From: Clostridiales bacterium | GTDB lineage: Bacteria > Bacillota > Clostridia > Oscillospirales > Butyricicoccaceae | Length of the DNA stretch: 8,689 bases | NCBI GenBank assembly: GCA_019418305.1 | Contig: DYCA01000040.1 | Coordinates: forward strand, 1 to 8,689 | Reading direction: 5' to 3' | Shown here: piece by piece, positions 1 to 5,860 of the stretch | Layout of the letters: each line of letters starts with the position of its first letter | How positions within the stretch are numbered: position 1 is the stretch's first letter | Notes under the pieces: model-generated | Databases searched by the model: none | Told to the model about the DNA's origin: nothing | Seen by the model: the letters and a program-made list of their open reading frames with translations, nothing else | Position numbers and translations under genes: made by a program

Positions 1-10
1 GGGTATAAAT

Positions 11-907
11 ATGGACGTTAATTTTGAATATTATAAAATATTTTATTATGTCGCAAAATACAAAAATTTTACTAAAGCGGCAAATGTATTGGGCAGTGGG
101 CAGCCAAATGTCACACGTGCCATGAATTGCTTGGAACAAGAAATTCATTGTACACTTTTTATTCGAACCAACCGCGGTGTAAAACTTACACCGGAGGGAG
201 CGAAGCTATTCGAGCATGTTGCCGTCGCAATGTCACAGTTGCAGGCGGCAGAGGCGGAACTGACAGCCAGTATGGGATTGGAAAATGGCAGTATCTCCAT
301 TGGTGCCAGTGAAACGGCATTGAATATCTACCTACTGGATAAATTGAGAGCCTTTCACATGCAACATCCTGGTATTCGACTGAAAATCTATAATCACTCT
401 ACTCCACAGGCAATCCGTTCCATCAAAAACGGCGAGATAGACTTCGCTGTTGTCTCGACACCTACCAATGCGGATGACCCACTCAAAGAAATACACGTAC
501 AATCGTTTCGGGATATTCTTGTAGGTGGAAGAACCTTTACCGCACTGGGCAGTCAGGAACTTAGCCTTGCGGAATTGCAGAATTATCCGCTGATTTGCCT
601 TGGCCGGGAAACGATGACCTGGCAGTTTTATCACGATCTGTTTTTATCCCATGGCCTGGAGCTGAACCCCGACACCGAAGTAGCAACTGCAGATCAGATT
701 TTGCCATTGGTAAAATCTGATCTTGGCCTTGCCTTTCTCCCGGAATCCATGGCACAGGAGGCGCTCCGTCAACACAGGATTGTCCAAATTAGACTGCGGG
801 AGAAAATACCGGAACGGCAAATCTGCATGGTATATGATCGACAGCATCCTCTGAGCGCTGCGGCACAGCGATTAAAAAATGACATCTTGGAAAATCACGA
901 TGAATAA
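11..907 (+). CDS. LysR-type transcriptional regulator
   Basis: A 298-residue protein, the usual length for the LysR family. An N-terminal winged helix-turn-helix covers about residues 1-60: the FTKAANVLGSGQPNVTRAMN stretch (about 20-39) is the helix-turn-helix, followed by the family pattern of a single conserved leucine, LFIRTNRGVKLTPEG. A linker helix rich in Ala, Glu and Gln (about 65-90) leads to a two-lobed effector-binding domain (about 90-290; GSISIGASETA starts the first lobe and IDFAVVSTP is a typical strand). Such proteins bind promoter DNA as tetramers and respond to a small molecule, often acting on the divergently transcribed neighbour. That neighbour would lie left of the window, so the target is unknown. 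Only 10 bases precede the ATG and no clear ribosome site is visible in them; the start is chosen because the domain begins there. No intact gene follows closely, so it appears monocistronic. Confidence 0.93.
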   Translation: MDVNFEYYKIFYYVAKYKNFTKAANVLGSGQPNVTRAMNCLEQEIHCTLFIRTNRGVKLTPEGAKLFEHVAVAMSQLQAAEAELTASMGLENGSISIGASETALNIYLLDKLRAFHMQHPGIRLKIYNHSTPQAIRSIKNGEIDFAVVSTPTNADDPLKEIHVQSFRDILVGGRTFTALGSQELSLAELQNYPLICLGRETMTWQFYHDLFLSHGLELNPDTEVATADQILPLVKSDLGLAFLPESMAQEALRQHRIVQIRLREKIPERQICMVYDRQHPLSAAAQRLKNDILENHDE

Positions 908-928
908 TCCTCCGGTAAATAGGAGGAT
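907..928 (+). terminator. Hairpin at the end of the LysR gene, possible weak terminator
   Basis: A perfect 7-bp stem, ATCCTCC (907-913) with GGAGGAT (922-928), and an 8-nt loop starts on the last base of the LysR stop codon. No T-run follows (GGGG does), so it is at best a weak or bidirectional terminator. On the opposite strand it would also end transcripts reading into the LysR gene. Confidence 0.3.
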
Positions 929-1245
929 GGGGTATGAGTTTCATTTATTAACATTTCGGTTGTCAATTGCAGCTTTTCATGTGGAATAACCGCATATAGC
1001 GGTCGCTTTGTGTGGTATAAACTTTGTTTTGCAAGTAAGGAAAACAGAGAAACCAACACGCTTTTGAACATGTGCAAATGGACGCGGCATTCTTCGAGCT
1101 GGCCTTTGTTGAACAGTCCGGCCAGAAGTTTCATATCATGACGAAATGTTTTCATCTGCTTATACCGCATTTACGCCTCGGAAATATATATTTTGTGGTT
1201 ACAAAGAGGATTTCAATTTCCCGTATGGTGTCGTGACAGTTTCTG
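908..1245. other. Intergenic stretch without an intact gene
   Basis: Apart from the hairpin at 907-928 and the kinase scrap at 1066-1170, nothing clear is seen. A small inverted repeat CCGC-ATATA-GCGG sits at 990-1002. The open minus-strand frames here lack ribosome sites and family motifs. AT-rich and probably decayed. Confidence 0.5.
1066..1170 (-). pseudogene. Remnant of a GHKL/AgrC-type sensor histidine kinase (dimerisation helix)
   Basis: The minus-strand frame from 1170 reads MRYKQMKTFRHDMK, then LLAGLFNKGQLEECRVHLH. AgrC-like sensor kinases have an FRHDxKN phospho-acceptor helix, then a hydrophobic stretch and a [KG]xxEEcxxYL helix; both halves are here, but the few residues usually between them (the N/H-x-L part) are missing. 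Upstream there is no sensor or membrane part in frame, and downstream (about 895-1065) the frame loses family resemblance and has no ATP-binding N or G boxes. I read this as a short scar of a deleted two-component gene. Recognition rests on a brief motif, so confidence is modest. Confidence 0.35.
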
Positions 1246-1254
1246 TGATATAAT
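1246..1254 (+). promoter_or_regulatory. Candidate extended -10 promoter
   Basis: TGATATAAT is a perfect extended -10 element (TG at 1246-1247, TATAAT at 1249-1254). The hexamer 17 bases upstream (TGGTGT) is a poor -35, as is common for extended -10 promoters. It would drive the broken frame from 1269 and the methylase at 1627. Confidence 0.4.
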
Positions 1255-1268
1255 AAAATTGAATTTAT

Positions 1269-1634
1269 ATGCAGTTTTTTGAGAATGATGGGGTTAAAAA
1301 CTCGTTTGACATCTCTCCGTATGTAGAAGTAGGTGCATGCTTGTTTGGAAAAGATAACAGCGGGAGATTGTACTGAAAAATGCGAATGGCGCATGGTTGG
1401 AATATGACAGAGAACACTTGGCGGAAACAACATACGAAATCAGGAAAAAAGCGAGCGGTTGGATATCTACGAATTGTTGGTTGGACATCCTTACGGTTCA
1501 TGATGCCGCAGATTTCATGAGAGGCATGAAATGAAGAGAAATTTCCAAGCTATGACGCGAATGCGGATTTTAACAGTTTCAAGAGTGTGGCAAGCTGGTA
1601 TGCCTCAAATTTCGAGAGGTTTATGAATGGATAA
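1269..1634 (+). pseudogene. Frame-disrupted gene upstream of the adenine methylase
   Basis: Three consecutive stretches read like protein but in shifting frames. 1269-1376 starts at ATG (MQFFENDGVKNSFDISPYVE...) and stops in TAC-TGA. A second frame, open from 1358, continues with LKNANGAWLEYDREHLAETT and stops at 1532-1534. A third, open from 1530, reads EKFPSYDANADFNSFKSVAS... and ends at TAA 1632-1634. An alternative frame around 1441-1502 (EKSERLDIYELLVGHPYGS) also looks coding, so more than two shifts may be present. The last frame overlaps the methylase start by 8 nt, as in a translationally coupled pair, suggesting the two once formed an operon. I do not recognise the family. Sequencing error is a possible alternative for one shift but not easily for all. 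Confidence 0.38.
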
Positions 1635-2460
1635 TTTGAAAATGAACCCATTTGTAAAATGGGCGGGTGGAAAAAAGCAGCTTCTTGACAGATTAGAGGA
1701 GCGCATGCCCCAAACCTATAACAGGTACTACGAACCATTTATAGGGGGCGGCGCGCTTTTGTTGGATGCACAGCCGCAAATAGCGGTTATCAATGATGTC
1801 AATAAGCAATTGCTGAATGTGTATCGGCAGCTCAAAACAAATGCCGAAGCAGTAATCTCAACTCTGAATGAGCTTGATGCTGTTGCCTGTAACAAAGAAC
1901 GTTATTTGGAAATGCGTGCAGAATACAATAAAAAAATAGCTGCACATGTACTGGATGCAGAGTGCGCTGCGCTTATGATATGGATAAATAAGCATTGTTT
2001 TAATGGACTTTATCGCGTGAATTCTAAAGGTCTTTTTAATGTTCCGTATAACAATAAAACTGACGGTGTATCAATGAATGAAGAGAATCTGCGCAGTATA
2101 GGGCGTTATCTCAACGAAAACGAAGTGCAAATTCGAGAGGGCGACTTTGAAGCAGCTTGTGCAGATGTACAGGCAGGCGATTTTGTGTATTTTGATTCAC
2201 CATATATTCCGGTGAGTGGAACGGCTAATTTTACAGACTACACAAAGGATGGATTTGGCTATACAGACCATTGCCGATTGGCGCAGTTATATAGGCGGCT
2301 TGATGCTGCCGGTGCAAAGGTGATGCTTAGCAATCACAATGTGGACCTTGTTTATGAATTGTATGCAGGTTTCAAGATTGAGGGTGTTGAGGTCAAGCGG
2401 GCTATCAATAGAGACGCATCGAAACGTACAGGAAAAGAAGTCATCATCACAAATTACTAA
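1627..2460 (+). CDS. dam: DNA adenine methylase (D12 class, Dam/DpnIIA-like)
   Basis: A 277-residue, full-length D12-class N6-adenine methyltransferase, which transfers methyl from S-adenosylmethionine to adenine in duplex DNA; by family the likely target is GATC, though specificity cannot be read from sequence. PFVKWAGGK (8-16) and EPFIGGGA (36-43) form the SAM pocket. The catalytic motif IV is D-S-P-Y at 190-193 instead of D-P-P-Y, followed by the typical IPVSGTANFTDYTKDGF region. The LSNHN strand (234-238) and the C-terminal NRDASKRTGKEVIITNY complete the fold. The ATG at 1627 has GAGAGG at 1614-1619, 7 nt upstream; Met6 (1642) is an alternative start. No restriction endonuclease gene is in the window, so it is an orphan methylase or the survivor of a decayed restriction or phage module. 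Its AT-rich codon use differs from the genes after 2.8 kb, suggesting acquisition by transfer. Confidence 0.93.
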   Translation: MDNLKMNPFVKWAGGKKQLLDRLEERMPQTYNRYYEPFIGGGALLLDAQPQIAVINDVNKQLLNVYRQLKTNAEAVISTLNELDAVACNKERYLEMRAEYNKKIAAHVLDAECAALMIWINKHCFNGLYRVNSKGLFNVPYNNKTDGVSMNEENLRSIGRYLNENEVQIREGDFEAACADVQAGDFVYFDSPYIPVSGTANFTDYTKDGFGYTDHCRLAQLYRRLDAAGAKVMLSNHNVDLVYELYAGFKIEGVEVKRAINRDASKRTGKEVIITNY

Positions 2461-2471
2461 ATAGCGACTGA

Positions 2472-2715
2472 CATAATTTAACAGAAACGGCAAGCGTCCG
2501 CATTGAAACGGATGCGCCATATACGGAAAGCATAACGCCTTCCGGCGGCAGTGACAGCAATACAGGCAATGCCGGGAACAGCATCGGTTGCGCCATCGTA
2601 ACGGAGGAAATGCTGTGCACTTGGGAATTGTGGATGACAGACCGTGTCGATGAAAAGTGCCGCAACGGGTGTTACCGAGTTAGAGGTTGATGGTAGCTTA
2701 ATGAACTTTACATAG
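2472..2715 (+). pseudogene. Coding-like remnants after the methylase, unrecognised
   Basis: A start-less frame is open from 2472 to the stop at 2688-2690 (it includes LTETASVRIETDAPYTESIT and a Ser/Gly/Asn-rich stretch). A second frame, 2650-2715, begins at an ATG without a ribosome site (MKSAATGVTELEVDGSLMNF). Codon composition looks protein-like, but neither frame has a proper start or a known motif. They look like fragments of one or more decayed genes; non-coding filler is the alternative. Confidence 0.25.
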
Positions 2716-2830
2716 TTTGGGGCGGAACACTTTATTATTCTTTTAAATGGAAAATAAAGGAGAAAAGCCTGATGCACTGACGAGCGTGCATAGATCGGCC
2801 GATTGCGGGCATGATAACAGCAAACCAACA

Positions 2831-2838
2831 AAGGAGGT
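2831..2838 (+). promoter_or_regulatory. Ribosome binding site fixing the DUF1540 start
   Basis: AAGGAGGT lies 7 nt before the ATG at 2846. It decides in favour of that start over the ATG at 2747, which has no ribosome site. Confidence 0.85.
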
Positions 2839-2845
2839 CAAATCT

Positions 2846-3016
2846 ATGAATCACTCTCAATGCAATAAGGCGATCCGCTGCACTGTTTCTCAGTGCGCAA
2901 ATCACTGTGACAGCGCGGAATACTGTGCGCTGGACTGCATCACGGTAGGTACGCACGAGGCAAACCCGACAGTCGACCAGTGCACCGATTGCAAGTCCTT
3001 CCAGCGCAAGTGCTGA
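2846..3016 (+). CDS. DUF1540-type cysteine-rich small protein
   Basis: A 56-residue protein with nine cysteines (6, 12, 17, 21, 27, 31, 46, 49, 56). The order C-T-V-x-x-C ... Y-C-A-x-x-C-I-T-V-G ... C-T-D-C-K-S-F matches the DUF1540 pattern found in small clostridial and bacillar proteins, usually as one or two copies of about 40 residues. The spacing suggests a metal-binding (Zn or Fe) or disulphide-stabilised knuckle; the biological role of the family is not known to me. No signal peptide is present, so it is probably cytoplasmic or spore-internal. The start is set by the strong AAGGAGGT site at 2831-2838; the in-frame ATG at 2747 would add 33 low-complexity polar residues without a ribosome site. 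A strong terminator begins 10 nt after the stop, so the gene is a single transcription unit. Confidence 0.85.
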   Translation: MNHSQCNKAIRCTVSQCANHCDSAEYCALDCITVGTHEANPTVDQCTDCKSFQRKC

Positions 3017-3026
3017 TGTGACAAAA

Positions 3027-3071
3027 GACGGGGAGGAGCCTGCTTTAGGGGCGTCCTCCCCGTCTGCTTTT
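3027..3071 (+). terminator. Rho-independent terminator of the DUF1540 gene
   Basis: An 11-bp perfect stem GACGGGGAGGA (3027-3037) with TCCTCCCCGTC (3054-3064), a 16-nt loop that can pair further (GCC with GGC), and TGCTTTT after it. The AAAA before the stem gives it partial bidirectional character. Confidence 0.85.
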
Positions 3072-3087
3072 GAACGGCAGCCGCATA

Positions 3088-3116
3088 TTGACAGATCCCT
3101 GCCGAATAGATATACT
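3088..3116 (+). promoter_or_regulatory. Strong sigma-A promoter of the TM1266/ABC operon
   Basis: TTGACA (3088-3093), a spacer of exactly 17 nt, then TATACT (3111-3116): one mismatch to the vegetative consensus. Transcription should start near 3123, leaving a leader of about 160 nt before the first ATG at 3283. Confidence 0.82.
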
Positions 3117-3173
3117 AAAACAGTAGATACCCTTTCCCGGAAGCAGTGCTGACGGGTAAGCCTCTACGAAATC

Positions 3174-3204
3174 TATATGATCTGCTGTCAAAGATATGGT
3201 CTGC
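3174..3204 (+). repeat. Imperfect 12-bp direct repeat in the leader
   Basis: TATATGATCTGC (3174-3185) and GATATGGTCTGC (3193-3204) match at 10 of 12 positions and start 19 bp apart, close to two helical turns. They could be a tandem operator or two equivalent strands of an RNA structure. Confidence 0.5.
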
Positions 3205-3232
3205 GATGAAAGAACCGGAATGAGGTCATTTT

Positions 3233-3264
3233 GCGTCCTGCATCGTTTTGCAGGACGCATTTTT
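3233..3264 (+). terminator. Leader (attenuator) terminator
   Basis: A perfect 10-bp stem GCGTCCTGCA (3233-3242) with TGCAGGACGC (3249-3258), a 6-nt loop TCGTTT, then ATTTTT. It stands between a strong promoter and the ribosome site of the first operon gene (AAAAGGAG, ATG 3283), so it can only serve as a conditional terminator for that operon. Confidence 0.85.
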
Positions 3265-3282
3265 GCGAAAAGGAGAGTTTTT

Positions 3283-3519
3283 ATGGAAAAGCGCATTGCC
3301 GTTTTGGGAATCGTCGTATCCGATCGAGAGGCCAGCACAGAGGTGAACCGTCTGCTGCATGAGTACGGCGAGCATATCATCGGGCGCATGGGTATTCCGC
3401 GTGAGGGATGCTCGATCATCACGGTTGTGATGGAGGGTACCAATGATACGATCAATGCGCTGTCCGGCAAACTCGGACGTCTGAAAAACGTGCAGGTCAA
3501 ATCTATGATGGCGAAGTAA
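3283..3519 (+). CDS. TM1266-family small regulator (iron-only hydrogenase system type)
   Basis: A 78-residue protein matching the TM1266 family, annotated elsewhere as a putative regulator of the iron-only hydrogenase system: KRIAVLGIVVSDRE at the N-terminus, VNRLLHEYGEHIIGRMGIP in the middle, then ITVVMEGTNDTINALSGKLG and a last strand NVQVKSMM. The predicted order strand-helix-strand-strand-helix-strand is the ferredoxin-like (ACT/NikR C-terminal) fold, which suggests a small-ligand or metal sensor; there is no DNA-binding segment of its own. The ATG at 3283 has AAAAGGAG upstream (3268-3275) and follows the leader terminator. The gene ends 13 nt before the substrate-binding lipoprotein, so it is the first gene of the importer operon. 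In other genomes the family is often near hydEFG; none of those genes is visible here, making this context noteworthy. Confidence 0.85.
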   Translation: MEKRIAVLGIVVSDREASTEVNRLLHEYGEHIIGRMGIPREGCSIITVVMEGTNDTINALSGKLGRLKNVQVKSMMAK

Positions 3520-3532
3520 GGAGTAGAAAAGT

Positions 3533-4555
3533 ATGAAACGATTTTTAGCAGGTTTGTTGGCGGTAGCGGCTTCGTTCTTGCTGCTCACAGGCTGCGGGCA
3601 GCAAAACAATACGACAGACGGTCAGCAGCAGACGCAGCAATCTGCGGTAGAGCCGGGTTATGAAGAGGGCCTTACCACGCGCGTGGCCGCGCTCAAAGGC
3701 CCGACCGCAATGGGACTGGTTTGCCTGATGAGTGAGAATGAGGGAGAGGACGCGCATTACTCGTTTGACCTGTACACCTCGGGCGATGAAATTGTGCCGC
3801 TCATCGGCAAGGGGGAAGTGGATATCGCCCTGATTCCGACCAATCTGGCCGCAACGCTTTACCAAAAGACCGAGGGTGGCGTGCAGGTGCTGGACGTCAA
3901 TGCGGGCAACGTGCTGTATGTGGTTTCGCATGATGAAGCGCTTACTGACCTGAGTGGTCTGAAAGGCAAGACTGTTTATATGACCGGCAAGGGCACCTCG
4001 CCGGACTGGACGCTGCAATATCTGCTCGGTAAAGCGGGTATGAGCGAAAGCGATCTGACTATTGAATTTAAGACCGAGGCGACCGAGGTTGTTTCTGCGC
4101 TGGCGCAGGATGCGTCCGCAGTCGGTATTCTGCCGCAGCCGTTTGCCACGGTGGCAATGCTGCAGGATCAGGAGCTTTCGATGAACTTCCCGCTGGAAAA
4201 CGCTTGGAAGGAATACAGCCCGGACGGCAGCGGCATTGCGACCGGCGTGACCGTGGTACGCACGGAATTCGCCAAGGAGCATCCGGCGGCAGTTGCGCAG
4301 TTTGTACAGGATCATCAGGCGTCGGTCGCGGCGGCGGAGGAAAAGCCGGCGGATGCGGCGGCGCCGATCGAGCAATACGGCATCGTCAAGGCGGCGGTTG
4401 CACAGCAGGTGATCGAGAACTTCAATCCTATGGTGGCAACGACCGGCGAGGAGATGAAAACATGGGTTTCCGGTTATCTGGAAATGCTGTATGAGGTAGC
4501 GCCGGATGCCGTGGGAGGAAAGCTGCCGGATGAAGGCTTCTACTATCTGGGATAA
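3533..4555 (+). CDS. ABC importer substrate-binding lipoprotein (NMT1/TauA-SsuA-like)
   Basis: A 340-residue extracytoplasmic binding protein that delivers a small molecule to the downstream permease. A type II signal peptide has KR at 2-3, a hydrophobic stretch 4-19 and the lipobox LTGC with Cys21 as the lipidated residue, followed by a Gln/Thr-rich tether to about residue 40. The mature part has the two-lobe arrangement of the NMT1/phosphonate-binding group: the first lobe starts at VAALKGPTAMGLVCLM (about 51-66), GEVDIALIPTN (94-104) marks the first crossing, LKGKTVYMTGKGTSPDWT (143-160) the second lobe with its ligand-facing loop, and a long C-terminal helical part follows. AAGGAG (3518-3523) precedes the ATG by 9 nt and overlaps the stop of the upstream gene. 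Relatives carry sulfonates, thiamine precursors, nitrate or phosphonates; the sequence does not tell which applies. Confidence 0.88.
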   Translation: MKRFLAGLLAVAASFLLLTGCGQQNNTTDGQQQTQQSAVEPGYEEGLTTRVAALKGPTAMGLVCLMSENEGEDAHYSFDLYTSGDEIVPLIGKGEVDIALIPTNLAATLYQKTEGGVQVLDVNAGNVLYVVSHDEALTDLSGLKGKTVYMTGKGTSPDWTLQYLLGKAGMSESDLTIEFKTEATEVVSALAQDASAVGILPQPFATVAMLQDQELSMNFPLENAWKEYSPDGSGIATGVTVVRTEFAKEHPAAVAQFVQDHQASVAAAEEKPADAAAPIEQYGIVKAAVAQQVIENFNPMVATTGEEMKTWVSGYLEMLYEVAPDAVGGKLPDEGFYYLG

Positions 4556-5297
4556 ACGCTGGGTTCGCGTCATCGCGGCGGCGGTGTTTTGGCTGGGGCT
4601 GTGGCAGGCGGCATCGCTTGCCCTGCCTAAGCTGTTGTTTGCAGGCCCTGCACAAACTGTGCAGAGCCTGTTTTCCATGATTGGCACTGCGGATTTCTGG
4701 CTTTCGATCGGGTATTCCATCGGAAAAATTGCGGGTGGTTTTGTGTTGGCGTTTGCGTTGGGATGCCTGCTCGCTATTCTGTCTCATCGGGCGGCGCTTG
4801 CGCGTGTGCTGATGGAGCCTGCGGTGCAGATCATGAAAAGCGTGCCGGTGGCCTGCTTTGTTGTGGTGGCGCTCATTTGGGTGCGGTCGGCATGGATTTC
4901 GGTTTTAACGGCGTTTTTTGTCGTGTTTCCTGTGGTGTACATCAATTTGCAGCAGGGACTGGCCAGCGTGGATACAAAGATGCTGGAAATGGCGCGTGTG
5001 TTTGCACTGTCCCGCGGTAAACGGCTTCGCGCAGTATACCTACCCGCTGTGGTGCCGTATGTGCTGGGCGCGTGCCGGGTTTCGGTCGGCATGGCGCTCA
5101 AGGCGGGCGTTGCGGGCGAAATCATTGGTCTGCCACGCTGGTCAATCGGAGAGCAGCTCTATCTGTCCAAACTGTATCTTAACACGGCCGACTTGTTTGC
5201 ATGGTCGCTGACTATCATCGCGCTCAGTCTGCTGCTGGAAAAGCTGCTGGTACATGCTGCCGCAGCCTTACAGAAGAAATGGGGTGCCGCCGTATGA
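4530..5297 (+). CDS. ABC importer permease (binding-protein-dependent, TauC/SsuC/ThiX-like)
   Basis: A 255-residue inner-membrane subunit forming the pore of the importer, with about six hydrophobic segments: roughly 12-32, 60-84, 98-117, 121-140, 174-196 and 222-241. The EAA loop that docks on the ATPase is clear: E153-M-A-R...S-R-G-K-R-L-R-A-V-Y-L-P172. IIGLPRWSIGEQL (198-210) is also typical of this subfamily. The start is taken at ATG 4530, with GGGAGGAAAG (4513-4521) upstream, giving a 26-nt overlap with the binding-protein gene. An in-frame ATG at 4506 would lie before that site and add eight residues. The 3' end overlaps the ATPase start by 4 nt (ATGA). Such overlaps point to coupled translation of a 1:1 complex. 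Confidence 0.9.
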   Translation: MKASTIWDKRWVRVIAAAVFWLGLWQAASLALPKLLFAGPAQTVQSLFSMIGTADFWLSIGYSIGKIAGGFVLAFALGCLLAILSHRAALARVLMEPAVQIMKSVPVACFVVVALIWVRSAWISVLTAFFVVFPVVYINLQQGLASVDTKMLEMARVFALSRGKRLRAVYLPAVVPYVLGACRVSVGMALKAGVAGEIIGLPRWSIGEQLYLSKLYLNTADLFAWSLTIIALSLLLEKLLVHAAAALQKKWGAAV

Positions 5298-5857
5298 TAG
5301 AATTTCATGGAGTGAGCAAATCATTTGATGGCAAGACTGTGCTGCGAAGCGTTCACTGGCGTATCGCGCCGGGAGAGCGATGGCAGGTGCGAGGCGTGTC
5401 CGGCATTGGTAAAACCACGCTTCTGCGGCTGCTTATGGGCTTGGAAACGCCGGATGCCGGCTGCATCACGGGCCGGGAAGGGCTGCAGTTTCTGCCAGTG
5501 TTTCAGGAGGACCGTCTGGTCGAGCATTGGAGCGCGGTAGAGAATGTGTCACTGGTGTGCGCGGATGCCGCGCGTGTGCACAGGATTCTATGCAAGTTGT
5601 TGCCTGAGGACGCAATCGACCAGCCGGTGCGAACGCTGTCCGGCGGCATGCGCCGCCGTGTTGCGTTGGCGCGCGCATTGGCCGCCGAGGGCGACGTGCT
5701 TGTGCTGGATGAGCCGTTCGCGGGTCTGGATGAGGAAACTCAGAGGCAAGCGATGACAGTGATTGAACAGCATCGGGCAGAACGCACACTGGTGATCGTG
5801 TCGCATGGCACGGACGACCTGCTATGCGGCTTTCAGATACTGGATTTAAATAAATGA
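5294..5857 (+). CDS. ABC importer ATPase subunit (compact)
   Basis: A 187-residue nucleotide-binding subunit that powers the importer. Walker A is GVSGIGKTT (34-42), the Q-loop glutamine lies at FQEDRL (70-75), the signature is LSGGM (115-119), Walker B is VLVLDE (135-140), the D-loop AGLD (143-146) and the switch histidine His171. All catalytic residues are present, so it should be active. At 187 residues it is much shorter than the usual 240-260 of TauB/SsuB proteins: the stretch between Walker A and the Q-loop is trimmed and the C-terminal tail after the H-loop is only 16 residues. ATG 5294 overlaps the permease stop (ATGA) and has only a weak purine-rich site, consistent with coupled translation. 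An upstream in-frame start at 5201 would lie deep in the permease gene and is rejected. Confidence 0.92.
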   Translation: MIEFHGVSKSFDGKTVLRSVHWRIAPGERWQVRGVSGIGKTTLLRLLMGLETPDAGCITGREGLQFLPVFQEDRLVEHWSAVENVSLVCADAARVHRILCKLLPEDAIDQPVRTLSGGMRRRVALARALAAEGDVLVLDEPFAGLDEETQRQAMTVIEQHRAERTLVIVSHGTDDLLCGFQILDLNK

Positions 5858-5860
5858 CAG

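Larger units (their letters stand above)
3121..3264 (+). ncRNA. Structured 5' leader, candidate riboswitch/attenuator of unknown class
   Basis: Between the promoter and the first gene lies a GC-balanced stretch with nested pairing. GTAGA (3123-3127) can pair with TCTAC (3163-3167). Inside, CCCG (3136-3139) pairs with CGGG (3153-3156); GA opposite GA forms a tandem sheared-type mismatch, and AGC/GCT caps it with a triloop. TACCC (3128-3132) could instead pair with GGGTA (3154-3158). The leader ends in an intrinsic terminator (3233-3264). GCGATG (3203-3208) can alternatively pair with CATCGT (3241-3246) and would break the top of that terminator. I compared it by eye with TPP, SAM, FMN, cobalamin, glycine, guanidine-I, c-di-GMP and T-box hallmarks and saw none. 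Control by a protein (perhaps the TM1266-like product) is an alternative to a ligand-sensing RNA. Confidence 0.55.

Noticed and set aside
907..928. Strong intrinsic terminator after the LysR gene
   Set aside because: A good stem but no T-run; kept only as a weak candidate.
2747..2845. Longer DUF1540 protein starting at ATG 2747
   Set aside because: No ribosome site before 2747, while AAGGAGGT stands just before 2846.
3121..3232. Leader as a TPP riboswitch or T-box
   Set aside because: No CUGAGA or ACCUGAUCUGG elements of TPP, and no GGUGGNACCGCG antiterminator box of T-boxes.
3545..4720. 391-codon minus-strand open frame opposite the binding protein and permease
   Set aside because: Arg/His/Leu-rich product with no motif, directly antisense to two clear genes; an effect of GC-rich codons.
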